Positions 35,097 to 47,722 of a stretch of 64,000 nucleotides of DNA are shown here, in pieces. Position 1 is the first letter of the stretch, and every line of letters starts with the position of its first letter. The DNA is from JAXMHQ01 sp046346665 (GTDB taxonomy: Bacteria; Verrucomicrobiota; Verrucomicrobiia; Limisphaerales; JAXMHQ01): contig JAXMHQ010000019.1 in the NCBI GenBank assembly GCA_046346665.1, positions 1 through 64,000 on the forward strand, given 5' to 3'. The notes under the pieces are model-generated. The model did not search any database. It saw nothing but the letters and a program-made list of their open reading frames with translations, and had not been told where the DNA came from. Position numbers and translations under genes: made by a program.

Positions 35097-36044
35097 ATGT
35101 CCTGGGTCAAACGAAATCTCTACTTCCTCATCGGCAGCATCGTCGCCGTGCTGCTGCTCGGCGTGGCGGGGTACTATTTCTGGACCAATTACGAACTCAA
35201 CGAGGCCAACCTCGAGGAGCTCAACAAGGGCTACTCCGAACTCAGCCAGCTCACCACCAGCAAACCCAAAAGCGATACGGTCGATAACATCGAACGGGCC
35301 ACCGAACAGGCCAAACTCGTCCGAGCCGCCATCGACAAGGAACACAAGTTTTTTCAACCCATCCTGCCGGTCCCGAACCCCACCAACGGCATCGTCACCA
35401 AAGACGAGTTCGCCTCCGGCCTCCGTCGCTCCATTGACGAATTAACCCGCTCCGCCGCCACCGCCAGCGTCCTGCTCCCGCCCAAATACGGCTTCTCCTT
35501 CGACGCCGAACGCGGCCTCACCGTCTTCGCCGAAGGCAGCCTCCCCGCCCTCGCCCAGCAACTCGGCGAAATCAAGGCCCTCTGCAACGTCCTGTTCCAG
35601 GCCAAAATCAATTCGCTCGACGCCCTCCGCCGCGCCCGCGTCTCCGCCGACGACGCCAAAGGCCCCGTGTCCGATTTCACCGACGGCGTCTCCACCACGA
35701 ACGCCCTCGCCGTCATCACCCCGTACGAAATCGTCTTCCACAGCTTTACCCCGGAACTCGCCGCCGTGCTGTCCGGATTCGCCAACGACCCGCATTGCAT
35801 GATCGTCCGAGCCCTCAATATCGAGCCCGGCGCCATGGACTCCTCCCCAGCTACCTCGCCCGATTTAAGCGCCGGCTCCGGCTTCGGCGCCGCACCCATC
35901 CCCGGCGGGCCCCCCGGCGGATTCGCCCCGGCCGCACCCGCCGCGCCCGCGGCCTCCAAAGGCGGAATGACCACCGTGCTGGATGAGAAACAACTCAAAG
36001 TCACCATGGTCATCGACATAGTGAAACTCATTCAGAAACCCTAG
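35097..36044 (+). CDS. PilO-like inner-membrane protein (Amuc_1100-like)
   Basis: This 315-residue protein has one N-terminal span (LYFLIGSIVAVLLLGVAGYYFW), a coiled coil (ELNEANLEELNKGYSELSQL), then two ferredoxin-like-fold regions separated by loops, with FEQAKINSLDALRR-type helices. The C-terminal part is Pro/Ala/Gly-rich and ends with a hydrophobic strand. Length, order and layout agree with Amuc_1100, the Akkermansia pilus-locus protein placed next to the PilM and secretin genes. Pairwise identity cannot be judged by eye. It is likely the periplasmic alignment subunit PilO. It is followed after 6 bases by the next gene. Confidence 0.78.
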   Translation: MSWVKRNLYFLIGSIVAVLLLGVAGYYFWTNYELNEANLEELNKGYSELSQLTTSKPKSDTVDNIERATEQAKLVRAAIDKEHKFFQPILPVPNPTNGIVTKDEFASGLRRSIDELTRSAATASVLLPPKYGFSFDAERGLTVFAEGSLPALAQQLGEIKALCNVLFQAKINSLDALRRARVSADDAKGPVSDFTDGVSTTNALAVITPYEIVFHSFTPELAAVLSGFANDPHCMIVRALNIEPGAMDSSPATSPDLSAGSGFGAAPIPGGPPGGFAPAAPAAPAASKGGMTTVLDEKQLKVTMVIDIVKLIQKP

Positions 36045-36050
36045 CGCGCG

Positions 36051-36842
36051 ATGCAGTTCCTGAAGAAAAATTACGAGAAGATCCTGCTGGGCGTGGTCCT
36101 GTTCGGCCTGGTCGCCGGCGTCGCCTTCCTGCCTTTCCAGATCGACTCCGAAAAAACCCAGCTCGCCGAAAAGCGCACCTCCATCATCAATACCCAGGTC
36201 AAACCCATCCCCGACCTCGACCTCAGCCGCTCCAAGGCCGCACTCCAGCAGGGCGAAACCCCGGTCAGCCTCGACCTCGCCTCCAGCAATAAATTGTTCA
36301 ACCCCGTCCGATGGCAGAAAACCTCCGCCACCGGCCAGATTTTCAAAAATCCCCAGGGCAGCGAACTGGAACGACTCCAGATCACCGGCATCACACCCCT
36401 CCACCTCGTCATCAGCCTCGAAACCGTCAACGCCTCCGACTCCGGCGTCCGCTACGGCATCTCCGTCGAAGCCCAGGCCGCCGCCAAGAAGGCCCAGCAG
36501 ATGAAGAAAACTTTCTACGTCACGGTTAACGAAAAGAAAGACGCCTTCGCCCTCCGCGAAGTCAAAGGGCAGCCGGATAACCCGTCTTCCCTCACCATCG
36601 AACTGGCCGATTCCGGAGAGCAGGCATCCATCACCCGCGAAAAACCGTTCAAGCGGGTCGATGGCTACATGGCCGATCTCAAATATCTCCCCGACGGGCG
36701 CACCTACATGAACCGGCGCGTGGGAGACAAGGTTGTCGTTGGTGGAGAGCCGTACAATATCGTTGCCATCACTCAGAACGAGGTTGTATTCTCAGCACCC
36801 AACGGTAAGAAGTACTCCAGACCATACAACGCCGTACCCTGA
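36051..36842 (+). CDS. PilP-like pilus-locus protein (Amuc_1099-like)
   Basis: The 263-residue protein has an N-terminal span (ILLGVVLFGLVAGVAFLPF) followed by a soluble region with LDLASSNKLFNPVRWQKTSATGQIF and a C-terminal small beta domain (GDKVVVGGEPYNIVAITQNEVVFSAPNGKKYSRPY) like the PilP/GspC homology domain, which contacts the secretin N0 domain. Its place directly before the secretin gene supports that role. The family match rests on position and domain shape. It is 31 bases from the secretin start. Confidence 0.7.
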   Translation: MQFLKKNYEKILLGVVLFGLVAGVAFLPFQIDSEKTQLAEKRTSIINTQVKPIPDLDLSRSKAALQQGETPVSLDLASSNKLFNPVRWQKTSATGQIFKNPQGSELERLQITGITPLHLVISLETVNASDSGVRYGISVEAQAAAKKAQQMKKTFYVTVNEKKDAFALREVKGQPDNPSSLTIELADSGEQASITREKPFKRVDGYMADLKYLPDGRTYMNRRVGDKVVVGGEPYNIVAITQNEVVFSAPNGKKYSRPYNAVP

Positions 36843-36873
36843 ACGTGCCGCTTTTTTAGTGCATGCCACTCAC

Positions 36874-39723
<2,850 letters not shown>

Positions 39724-39877
39724 GTCGAATCGGGATTCGCGGCCGCAGAGCCGGGAGGACAGGGGTTCGTCGGATTACGGCGCGCCGGGACAGATCTCCC
39801 GGTCGCGCAGCGCGAGCGGAGAATTTGGATGCGGAACTTGTTCCACGGAAAATTTTGGAAGTTGAGCAAGGAAGGCA

Positions 39878-39906
39878 TGGACAAATTTTAGCGGCCATTT
39901 AATATT
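39878..39906 (+). promoter_or_regulatory. Candidate promoter for the exported-protein triad
   Basis: TGGACA (39878-39883, 5/6 match to TTGACA) is followed after 17 bases by AATATT (39901-39906, 4/6) in the only AT-rich patch of this gap. Transcription would start near 39913, making ATG 39986 a better start for the next gene than ATG 39920. Confidence 0.35.
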
Positions 39907-39985
39907 GTAAAATCGGATTATGCCATTTTCATCCTACCCATTTGCCCCCGCCGATTGCGCCAGTCGCAGGCGGTTGTTCCCGGCA

Positions 39986-41320
39986 ATGTCCTCCCGGCGC
40001 GTTCAGTGGCTCGCCTTCGCGGGCGCCGCCCTCATGGCGACAGCCGCCGCGCGCGCGCAAGTCGGCCCCCAGGGCGGTGAATACTCCATCGCCGGCGCCC
40101 TCCCCGGCGACCAGGTTCACCCCGCCGCCTCACTCCAATCCGGCGGCGGCTGGCTCGTCTGGCAGGATAACAGCATCACCCCCATCGGCTCCCGCATCCT
40201 CGCCACCCGCCTCAATCCCGCCCTCCAACAGGCACAGCCCGGATCCAATATCGTCGTCAGCGCCGCCTGGAAATCCAAGGCCACTCTCGACCAGGAAAAT
40301 CCTGACGTCGCCGCGCTCCCCGACGGCAGCGCCATCGTGGTCTGGCAGGGCGGCAAGGTCGGCGCCCAGCGCATCTACCTCCGCGCCATCTCCAGCACCG
40401 GAAAGCCTCTCGGCGGCGACTTCCCGGTCAGCGCCAAATCGAAATTCAGCCAGTCCAATCCCAAAATCGCCACCCTGCCCGACGGCAATGTGATCGTGGT
40501 ATGGCAGAGCTCGGACCAGGACGGCAGCATGCTCGGCGTCTTCGCCCGCCGATTCTCCCCGGCCGGCAAAGCCATCGGCTCCGAATTCCAGGTGAACCAA
40601 TTCACTCAGAATAACCAGCGCAGCCCCGCCGTCGCCGCCCGCTCCTCCGGATTCGTCGTCACCTGGATCTCCGAACTGCAGCGCACCCCCGCCGGTGTCG
40701 ACGTTTACGCGCGGCTCTTCGATACGACCGGCACCGCGCTCACGCCGGAGATTGTCGTGAACAGCACCACCAACGTCATCTGCGCGAATCCCTCCGTCGC
40801 GTGCAACGCCGATGGCTCCTTCGCCGTCGCTTGGAGCCAGTACAACGCAACCGTGTCCACCGCCTGGACCAGCGGCGATTCTCCGGATAATTACACGCTG
40901 AGCCGCTCCGATTTTCATCAGAGTTCCGTGAACGGCTGGGATGTCCACGGTCGCGTCTTCAACGCCTCTGGTGCCCCCCTCAAGGATGACCCCGATTTCG
41001 TCCTCAATCGTTACCTGCTCGGCGATCAATTCGGACCCCGCATCAGCGCCGCCGGAACGAATTACTTCGTCGTCTGGACAAGCCTCAGCCAGCCGGTCTC
41101 CAGCGGCAGTTCCACTCTCGATCCGTGGGAAGGCGTCTTTGGACAGGTCCTCGCCGCCGACGGAACCCCGGCTTCGGATTCCGACCTGCATATCAACACC
41201 ACCATCGTCAGCCGCCAGATCCAGCCTGCGGTGGCGTCCGATGGCCTGCGGTTCCTTGTCGTTTGGACCTCGTTTACCGCAGGCACAAGCTTCGATCTCC
41301 GGGCACAAGTGTATCGGTAA
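39986..41320 (+). CDS. Exported repeat protein, beta-propeller-like, unknown function
   Basis: This 444-residue protein has signal peptide MSSRRVQWLAFAGAALMATA. Several diverged units follow, each with the pattern NPxIAxLPDGxxIVVWQ ... VxARxFSPxGxxxGxEFxVN (examples IATLPDGNVIVVWQSSDQDG and VAARSSGFVVTWISEL). This repetition suggests a beta-propeller or similar all-beta fold on the cell surface. ATG 39920 is an alternative start. The stop TAA overlaps an in-frame ATG of the next gene, suggesting an operon. No enzymatic motif is visible. Confidence 0.7.
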   Translation: MSSRRVQWLAFAGAALMATAAARAQVGPQGGEYSIAGALPGDQVHPAASLQSGGGWLVWQDNSITPIGSRILATRLNPALQQAQPGSNIVVSAAWKSKATLDQENPDVAALPDGSAIVVWQGGKVGAQRIYLRAISSTGKPLGGDFPVSAKSKFSQSNPKIATLPDGNVIVVWQSSDQDGSMLGVFARRFSPAGKAIGSEFQVNQFTQNNQRSPAVAARSSGFVVTWISELQRTPAGVDVYARLFDTTGTALTPEIVVNSTTNVICANPSVACNADGSFAVAWSQYNATVSTAWTSGDSPDNYTLSRSDFHQSSVNGWDVHGRVFNASGAPLKDDPDFVLNRYLLGDQFGPRISAAGTNYFVVWTSLSQPVSSGSSTLDPWEGVFGQVLAADGTPASDSDLHINTTIVSRQIQPAVASDGLRFLVVWTSFTAGTSFDLRAQVYR

Positions 41321-41340
41321 TGCCGTCAATGATTTTCGTT

Positions 41341-42804
41341 ATGCTGCGATCCCTACAGAAAATTTTCCTGGCGCTGGCGGCTGCCGGCGCCGTTTCGACC
41401 ACGTCCGCCTTCTCCTTGATGGGCCCGCCCACGCCGTGGCAAACGCCCGATATCGGCTACATGGACCCCGGCGGCCTCGCGCTCGATGACGTCGGCGGTG
41501 TCATGAACCTCTTCGAAGCCTACCGCTGGGATATCAAGGTCATCATCTACGGATTCGATCCCTCTTTCATCAACTACTTCGGAACTCGCGGCGTGGACGA
41601 AGTGAACAAGGCAGTCGCCATCCTGAACAACCTGCCGCCAATGTCCAAGACCAGCCGCAACCTGACCGAGTACCCGCTCGATACCCGCCGTGTCAATTAC
41701 CAGGCCCAGTCCCTTTCCCTCATCGACCTCAAATCCACAGCGCTTTCCGCCCTGCTCTCCCAGGTCGGCCTCACCAGCCCCGAACGCTACGTCGCCTGCC
41801 TCCGGTCGCGTGTCGTCGTCGCTGGCGTTACCACCAACTACACTGTCCTGCGCCGAAATTTCGACCCCGTCACGCTGCTCCCAACCGCTTACGTGAACGG
41901 CCAGCTTTATACCTACGAAATCGACGAGTTCCCCATCCTCGGCGGGGGCGGCGGCTCCGGTTTTGTCGATGCCGCCGAAATCCCCACCGACCCCGCCCAC
42001 GCCTTCAATAGCGTCGTCTCCGGCGTCAACGCCTTCATCGCCCGCTCCGCCGTCAACGGCCCAGTGGTGTTCAATAATCTGAACCCCGGCGTCTTCTACA
42101 CCGGCCTGACCCGCGACGACGTCGGCGGGCTCCGGTTCCTCTACACCAAGAACCGCTGGGCCACCGAAACCCTCATGAACGACGTCGTGCTCGGCCAGCC
42201 GTCCGGTGGATGGGCACCCGCTGGCAGCGGCAATGCCGGGGGCGCCCCCGTCGGCGCCGGCCTGCGCCCGGGCATCGACAAGATCTATTTCAAACTCATG
42301 AAGAACGCCAACGGCTTCGGACCGTTCCTCGCCTTCACAAATTCCTGGAACGACACCGTCATCGTGACCACAAACGGAGCCACTCAAAAAACCAACCAGC
42401 GCCTCGCTCAACCCATGGTGCTCCCCCACATTGTCTTCGTGGCCGGGGATCTCGGCCTCACCGCCGAAGGCACGCCCCTGGCCTTCGGTCAGTCCGACAG
42501 CAGCTCCTGGCAGGACAACGCCCAACTGCAGGGCGTACAGGTCGGCGGCCCCATCTGGTATGGACCGGGCAACATCCAGGTTCCCCCATCCAGCGGCGCC
42601 CAGCAAAACGGCATCGGAATCTTCTTCAGCAATATCGGCTACTGGAACGCAAACTCCTATCCCCCGACAACCGTGAACGAAGAGAATGCCGTCATCGGTT
42701 GGAGATGGGCTTCTTTCGACGGATCCACCAACGCTCCGTATATTTATCCAAACGGCGGCGACGTTCTCCAGATGCAGCAGCAATTGACCGGGGGAGGCAA
42801 CTAG
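41341..42804 (+). CDS. Exported protein of unknown function
   Basis: This 487-residue protein has signal peptide MLRSLQKIFLALAAAGAVST. The mature part starts PPTPWQTPDIGYMDPGGLALDDVGGVMNL and later contains LTRDDVGGLRFLYTKNRWATE, a segment that resembles the end of matrixin-type metalloprotease domains. I see no HExxH zinc motif, so protease activity is not supported. An in-frame ATG at 41320 overlaps the previous stop (TAATG) and could be the true coupled start. It sits between two other exported proteins downstream of the secretin gene, which makes it a candidate client or accessory. Confidence 0.65.
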   Translation: MLRSLQKIFLALAAAGAVSTTSAFSLMGPPTPWQTPDIGYMDPGGLALDDVGGVMNLFEAYRWDIKVIIYGFDPSFINYFGTRGVDEVNKAVAILNNLPPMSKTSRNLTEYPLDTRRVNYQAQSLSLIDLKSTALSALLSQVGLTSPERYVACLRSRVVVAGVTTNYTVLRRNFDPVTLLPTAYVNGQLYTYEIDEFPILGGGGGSGFVDAAEIPTDPAHAFNSVVSGVNAFIARSAVNGPVVFNNLNPGVFYTGLTRDDVGGLRFLYTKNRWATETLMNDVVLGQPSGGWAPAGSGNAGGAPVGAGLRPGIDKIYFKLMKNANGFGPFLAFTNSWNDTVIVTTNGATQKTNQRLAQPMVLPHIVFVAGDLGLTAEGTPLAFGQSDSSSWQDNAQLQGVQVGGPIWYGPGNIQVPPSSGAQQNGIGIFFSNIGYWNANSYPPTTVNEENAVIGWRWASFDGSTNAPYIYPNGGDVLQMQQQLTGGGN

Positions 42805-42835
42805 CCCGGCGCCGGTCCGTTTTCCAAGACTGATT

Positions 42836-45800
42836 ATGAACCGATTCCTACTTTCCGCGCTGATGAGCCTGGCTCTGGCGGCAGGCGCACACGCCCAGGG
42901 CTCCTTCACGAACAACAGCCCCACCGGCGGATGGACCAATAACGGGGTTATCGCCAATCCGCAAATCGACGCCGTCACCTTCGTTAACAACGGCGATTTC
43001 ACCGTCGATACCAGCCTTAGCGGAGTGCCCTTCAAAACCCTCGATACCCTCAACTACATCAACAACGGCGACCTCCACGGATCGCTCGGCGTCGATTTCG
43101 CTAATTACCCCTCCGGCTCCGGCCCCGCCGCCCCCGCCGCCCGAATCTATAACGGTGTCAACGGCATCCTCCAGGCCGAGGACACCTCCGCCGTCACGTT
43201 CCTCGTCGGCATCCCCAACGTCTCCCTCGTCACCCCGTCCCAAATCTCCCTCTGGGCCATCGGCATCACCAACCGCGGACAAATGATCGTCGGCACCTAC
43301 GGCTACATGGATATCGCCGGACTCAACGTCGACCTCTCCCGCAGCTCCCTCCAGGTCCTCTCCGCCTTCGACGAAGCCCAGGGAACCGTACAGCCGGTCG
43401 AAACGAATTACTTTCTCCCCGACCTCGCCATCGTCGACCTCTACTGGGGCCAGACAAACTACGCCGCCCTCCCAGCCGGCCCGGCCCTTGGCATCCGCAG
43501 CATCTGGAACGGCACGAACGTGATCGCTCCAGGCTACGGCTCCGACTCCGTCCTCCCTTCCGGTTCAGTTCCCATCGCGTTCTCAACCAATGCCCCCGGG
43601 TTCAAAGCCGGCTGGTACATCAACCCGCTCGATGTCGCTTCCATCACCTATACCAATCGCCAGCAGGCGCAAAATACCGTGGACGTCGTCCCCAACCTCA
43701 ACAAGGGCGCCGTTTTCGTGAACGCCAACCCGGTGTTCCTCACCCAGATCAGCTTCACGCCCGGGTTCAGCAATTTTAACGACATGTTCGTGCTCATGAG
43801 CACGCCGACCACCAACTCCGCCACCGGCCGCGTCACCACCAACTACATCTCCTTCGTCGACACCCTCGCCAGCGGCATCGGCTCCGGCACCCTCCGCAAT
43901 CTTCTCAGCTACACCACCTCGCGACCCACCAACTACATGATGAGCCGCAGCCCGGAAACCGGCATCATCCGCGCCACCAACGGCCTCCCCGACGCCCGGT
44001 TCTTCATCAGCTCCGGCGATATGCTCACCGCCACCAACGTCATCGGCGTCGATGTCGTCACCAATTTCATCATCCAAACCGGACAGTTCTCCGCCTACTC
44101 CGCAACCCTCGACAACATCGTCAACCGCCCGCAGATCACCCCCAATACCTCCTTCCAGGATCTGCCAGGCAATATCAAGATCGACGCCGTCAACCTCAAC
44201 CTCGACCAGGCCCGGTTCCGCTCCGAAGGCGTCCTCGACCTGCACGCCCTTCACCTCCAGTCGAGCACCAACGCCGTCATCGATTGCGAAAATCTCAGCC
44301 TCGACCTCGGCTCCACCAACGGACTGCTCGTCCTGCGCAATATCGCCCCGTCCAGCGTCAACCGCATCCGCGGCACCATCTACGCCTGGAGCGCCACCTG
44401 GAGCAACGTCGTGGACGTCGTCATCACAAACAACTGGTACTTCTCCAACGACACCTCCAACCCGACCAATCCACCCGGCATCTTCTGGACACCCCTCACC
44501 AACGAATTCGGCGCCGGCTTCTCCGTGCTCGTGCTCGACGCCAGCGGCCTCACCACGACCCTCGGCGTTCAGGTCCGCGACCTCAAGGCCCATGCCCGCA
44601 ACATCATCCTCCAAGATGATATGTCCGTCGTCGACTCCCTCCTGTTCGACGGCACCGGTGTCACTCTCGACGCAGACCTGCTCCTGACCGGGGCCAGCGT
44701 CATCGACTGGCGCTATTCCAACGCGCCCACCGTCGCGTTCTTCACCAACAGGTCCGAACTCCTCGTCCCCAACGAAGCCCACTTCGGCGATGATCGCCCG
44801 CTCCCCTACGAGTGGTTCGTCAACTCCTCCAACGGAATCGTCTTTGCCGGCGGGCTCCAGTTGAGCACCCTCAACCTGTTCAACAGCGGCATCCTCTATG
44901 CCTTTAGCGGCGCCGTCGAGATCCAGGCCCAAAACGCAACCGTCAACCAGGGATTCATCTACTCCTCCGGCCCGACCAGCCTCGCCGGGAAAAGCCTTGC
45001 ATTTAATGGCGCAACGATTAACTCCGGTGATTTCCTCCAGTTCAACGAGACCGACTCGCTGAGCGACGGCGGTGTCGCCAGCAAGTTCACCATGCAAAAT
45101 GGGTTCCGCCAGCAGGTCAAGGCCGCCAATGGCGATTTCCTCGCCAGCACCTTCTTCAGCGTCACCACCACCAACGTCCCCAGCCCGACCGCCGAACACA
45201 CCTGGGCCGGCCAGGATCGCGGCGCCAACCCCGCCGGCTTCACCAATAACGGCGCCATCGGCACCCTCGTCCTGTCCAATATGACGGTCATCATCACCAA
45301 CCGCAGCATCTCCGGCGGCGTGACCAATATCACCGTCACCACCAATTCCTCGCCCGATCCCCGGTTCGTCTTTCAACCCTCCCTCCCAGGCGTGACCAAC
45401 GCCCTCTATGTCGACCTGCTCGACCTGACCCAGCTCGGCCAGAAGGGCGTCGCTGCCATCGAAATCGACCCGAACTTCATCCTCTACTACGCTGCGGTCA
45501 AAGTGCCGACCAATATGTACCTTGGCACCGGCGCCATGGGCAACCCGCTCTCCGCCGCCGAATACCTCAACGGCAACACCAGCTACCACCTCAACGGCAA
45601 CCTCCGCTGGGTCAGCAGCTACGCCGGCGCCAACAGCAGCACCGTCGTCTTCGAAAACAGCCAGCTCTACCACGTCAACGCCGCCCTCCGCTCCAGCATG
45701 AATATCGACTCCAGCGGCACCGGCATCCCCAACGGCAGCAATTCCGCCCCCTTCATCTTCATCAACGCCTCCGTCTCCATCAACGGCTCCGGTGACGTCC

Positions 45801-46945
45801 AGCCCAACCTCAACGGCCAGTCGCTCATCGCCGGACAGCAATACTCCATGATCGCCCAGCCTAAGAACGGCTCCGCCTTCCTCGGCTGGTCGGGCGATTT
45901 CACCGGCACGGCGCCCCAAGTTGTCTTCACCGCCCCCACGAATAATGTCGCCCTCACGGCCTCGTTCAACTTCGCCCCCACAAACGCCGCCTATAGCGGC
46001 CTCTTCTACGAAACCAACGGCGTCGTGTTCGGCCACTCCGGCTTCATCAGCATCAATACCTCCAAGAACGGCAAGTTCAGCGGCTCTCTCCAGATCGGAT
46101 CGAGCAAGTTCTCCTTCAACGGACAGTTCGATTCCGGCGGATACAGCACCGTCACCGTGCCGAAGAGTTCCATCACCTTGGCGCTCATCGCCGGTTCCGA
46201 CCAGATCACCGGCTTCGTCGACGGTTCCGGATGGCAAGCCGTTCTCGTGGCCAATCAGGCCGTTTACAGCAGCAAAAACCCGGCGCCCTTCGCCGGCAAA
46301 TACACCCTCATCCTGCCGGGTTCGGGCAATGCCGCCATTACCACCCAGCCCTACGGCGACAGTTACGCCACCATCAACGTCGATTCCAGCGGCAAAGCCA
46401 GCCTCAACGCCTCCCTCGCCGACGGCGTCACGGTCTCCGAAAACACCAGCGCCGCCGGCTCCGGCCTGTGGCCGCTCTACCTGCCCGAACCCAAAAACCA
46501 GGGACAGGTCCTCGGCTGGCTCTCTTTCCAATCCACCGGCGCCCAGGACGTCGGCGGCAACTTCAGCTGGATCCGCGTCGAAAATGTTACGGCTAAATTC
46601 TACCCCGACGGATTCGAACTCAACTCGGCCGCGATCGGCTCGAAATACAATTCGAAACTCGCCCCGGTCACCGGCACCACCAACACCGGCATCGTCCTCG
46701 GCGGCGGCAATCTGTCCGCACCGATCGCCTTCGATGTGATGGTCAAATCCAATAACACCGCCATCACTCCCCAGGGCAGCAAACTGTCCATCAACGCCGG
46801 CAACGGCACGTTCTCCGGCAGCACCCAGGACCCCGCCACCCATAAACAAGTCCAGTTCAAAGGCGCCATCCTCCAGCTCCAGGGCTTCGGCTCCGGCTTC
46901 AGCCTCGGCACCAACCAGAGCGCCCGCGTCGTCCTCGGACCCTGA
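42836..46945 (+). CDS. Very large exported surface protein with beta-helix-like repeats and InlB-type C-terminal region
   Basis: This 1369-residue protein has signal peptide LLSALMSLALAAGAHAQG. The first 1000 residues are rich in Asn, Thr, Ser and Gly with many NNG/TNN turns (WTNNGVIANPQIDAVTFVNN, FNSGILYAFSGAVEIQAQNA), suggesting a right-handed beta-helix like passenger adhesins. At about 1005-1045 lies a divergent InlB B-repeat-like unit (IAQPKNGSAFLGWSGDFTG). The final 300 residues hold beta-rich repeats (SKNGKFSGSLQIGSSKFSFNG). No autotransporter barrel or sorting signal is seen. It closes the triad after the secretin operon. The role is unknown; adhesion or a surface layer is plausible. 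Confidence 0.72.
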   Translation: MNRFLLSALMSLALAAGAHAQGSFTNNSPTGGWTNNGVIANPQIDAVTFVNNGDFTVDTSLSGVPFKTLDTLNYINNGDLHGSLGVDFANYPSGSGPAAPAARIYNGVNGILQAEDTSAVTFLVGIPNVSLVTPSQISLWAIGITNRGQMIVGTYGYMDIAGLNVDLSRSSLQVLSAFDEAQGTVQPVETNYFLPDLAIVDLYWGQTNYAALPAGPALGIRSIWNGTNVIAPGYGSDSVLPSGSVPIAFSTNAPGFKAGWYINPLDVASITYTNRQQAQNTVDVVPNLNKGAVFVNANPVFLTQISFTPGFSNFNDMFVLMSTPTTNSATGRVTTNYISFVDTLASGIGSGTLRNLLSYTTSRPTNYMMSRSPETGIIRATNGLPDARFFISSGDMLTATNVIGVDVVTNFIIQTGQFSAYSATLDNIVNRPQITPNTSFQDLPGNIKIDAVNLNLDQARFRSEGVLDLHALHLQSSTNAVIDCENLSLDLGSTNGLLVLRNIAPSSVNRIRGTIYAWSATWSNVVDVVITNNWYFSNDTSNPTNPPGIFWTPLTNEFGAGFSVLVLDASGLTTTLGVQVRDLKAHARNIILQDDMSVVDSLLFDGTGVTLDADLLLTGASVIDWRYSNAPTVAFFTNRSELLVPNEAHFGDDRPLPYEWFVNSSNGIVFAGGLQLSTLNLFNSGILYAFSGAVEIQAQNATVNQGFIYSSGPTSLAGKSLAFNGATINSGDFLQFNETDSLSDGGVASKFTMQNGFRQQVKAANGDFLASTFFSVTTTNVPSPTAEHTWAGQDRGANPAGFTNNGAIGTLVLSNMTVIITNRSISGGVTNITVTTNSSPDPRFVFQPSLPGVTNALYVDLLDLTQLGQKGVAAIEIDPNFILYYAAVKVPTNMYLGTGAMGNPLSAAEYLNGNTSYHLNGNLRWVSSYAGANSSTVVFENSQLYHVNAALRSSMNIDSSGTGIPNGSNSAPFIFINASVSINGSGDVQPNLNGQSLIAGQQYSMIAQPKNGSAFLGWSGDFTGTAPQVVFTAPTNNVALTASFNFAPTNAAYSGLFYETNGVVFGHSGFISINTSKNGKFSGSLQIGSSKFSFNGQFDSGGYSTVTVPKSSITLALIAGSDQITGFVDGSGWQAVLVANQAVYSSKNPAPFAGKYTLILPGSGNAAITTQPYGDSYATINVDSSGKASLNASLADGVTVSENTSAAGSGLWPLYLPEPKNQGQVLGWLSFQSTGAQDVGGNFSWIRVENVTAKFYPDGFELNSAAIGSKYNSKLAPVTGTTNTGIVLGGGNLSAPIAFDVMVKSNNTAITPQGSKLSINAGNGTFSGSTQDPATHKQVQFKGAILQLQGFGSGFSLGTNQSARVVLGP

Positions 46946-47002
46946 TCCCTGTCCGTCCGCGTTTATCCGTGGCTCATCCCCACGGAGAAACCCGGATCCG
47001 CC

Positions 47003-47590
47003 ATGGAAGGCATGAAACTCTTCGGCCTCACCGGCGGCATCGGCATGGGCAAATCCACCGCCGGACTCTACCTCGCCGGCCGCGGACTCCCCGTCATCGA
47101 CACCGACCAGCTCGCCCGCCAGGTCGTCGCCCCAGGCCAGCCCGCCCTCGCCGAAATCGCCCGCGCCTTCGGCCCCCAAATCATCGGCCCCTCCGGCCAC
47201 CTCCAGCGCGCCGAACTCGCACGCCGCGTCTTCAGCAGCCCGGCCGACCGCCACATCCTCGAATCCATCACCCACCCCCGCATCCGCACCCTCTGGCGCC
47301 AACACGCCGATTCCTGGCGCCGGCAGGGCGCCCCCATCGGCATCGTCATCATCCCGCTCTTGTTCGAAACCGGCGCCGAAAAGGAACTCAACGCCACCGT
47401 CTGCGTCGCCTGCTCCGAAGCCACCCAGCACGCCCGGCTCGCCCCACGCGGCTGGTCCCCCGACCAGGCCGCCGCCCGCATCGCCGCCCAGTGGCCCGTC
47501 GAACGCAAAATGGCCCGCGCCGACTTCCTCGCCTGGTCCGAAGGCCCACCCTTCATCCTCCACGCCCAACTCGACCGAATCTTTCGTTAG
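47003..47590 (+). CDS. coaE: Dephospho-CoA kinase
   Basis: This 195-residue P-loop kinase shows LFGLTGGIGMGKSTAGLYL (Walker A), IDTDQLARQVV, the family segment LESITHPRIR and LLFETGAEKELNATVCVAC. It catalyses the last step of coenzyme A synthesis, phosphorylating dephospho-CoA at the 3' hydroxyl with ATP. ATG 47003 is used; ATG 47012 (MKLFGL) is equally possible. The neighbours are unrelated, so it is probably transcribed alone. Confidence 0.93.
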   Translation: MEGMKLFGLTGGIGMGKSTAGLYLAGRGLPVIDTDQLARQVVAPGQPALAEIARAFGPQIIGPSGHLQRAELARRVFSSPADRHILESITHPRIRTLWRQHADSWRRQGAPIGIVIIPLLFETGAEKELNATVCVACSEATQHARLAPRGWSPDQAAARIAAQWPVERKMARADFLAWSEGPPFILHAQLDRIFR

Positions 47591-47606
47591 TCGATACGCG
47601 CGGGAA

Positions 47607-47626
47607 GGACGCCGTCCCCGGCGTCC
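47607..47626. repeat. GGACGCC stem-loop after coaE
   Basis: A perfect 7-bp stem (47607-47613 with 47620-47626) and a loop of six bases lie 16 bases after the coaE stop. It is another member of the GGGACGGC palindrome family. A further GTCGGCGC/GCGCCGAC hairpin follows near 47645-47665. Confidence 0.5.
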
Positions 47627-47722
47627 CCCATCCGGTAAGGTAGGGTCGGCGCGCTGCGCCGACCTCGGACACCGCAGCGCGGCCTTCCTGCCAAAGGCGA
47701 TAGTTTTTCCAAAAAGGCTATT

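Noticed and set aside
33443..35110. Minus-strand open frame of 555 codons opposite the PilM-like gene
   Set aside because: Acidic, Gly-rich shadow composition without domain; the plus strand encodes clear PilM motifs.
41341..42804. Matrixin-type metalloprotease
   Set aside because: The LTRDDVGGLRFLY segment resembles the end of such domains, but no HExxH zinc-binding motif is present.
43583..47569. Minus-strand open frame of 1328 codons, antisense to the large surface protein and coaE
   Set aside because: It has low-complexity Gly/Val/Asp/Glu composition, no domain and spans two recognised plus-strand genes. It is explained by C-ending codons, which leave few stops on the opposite strand.
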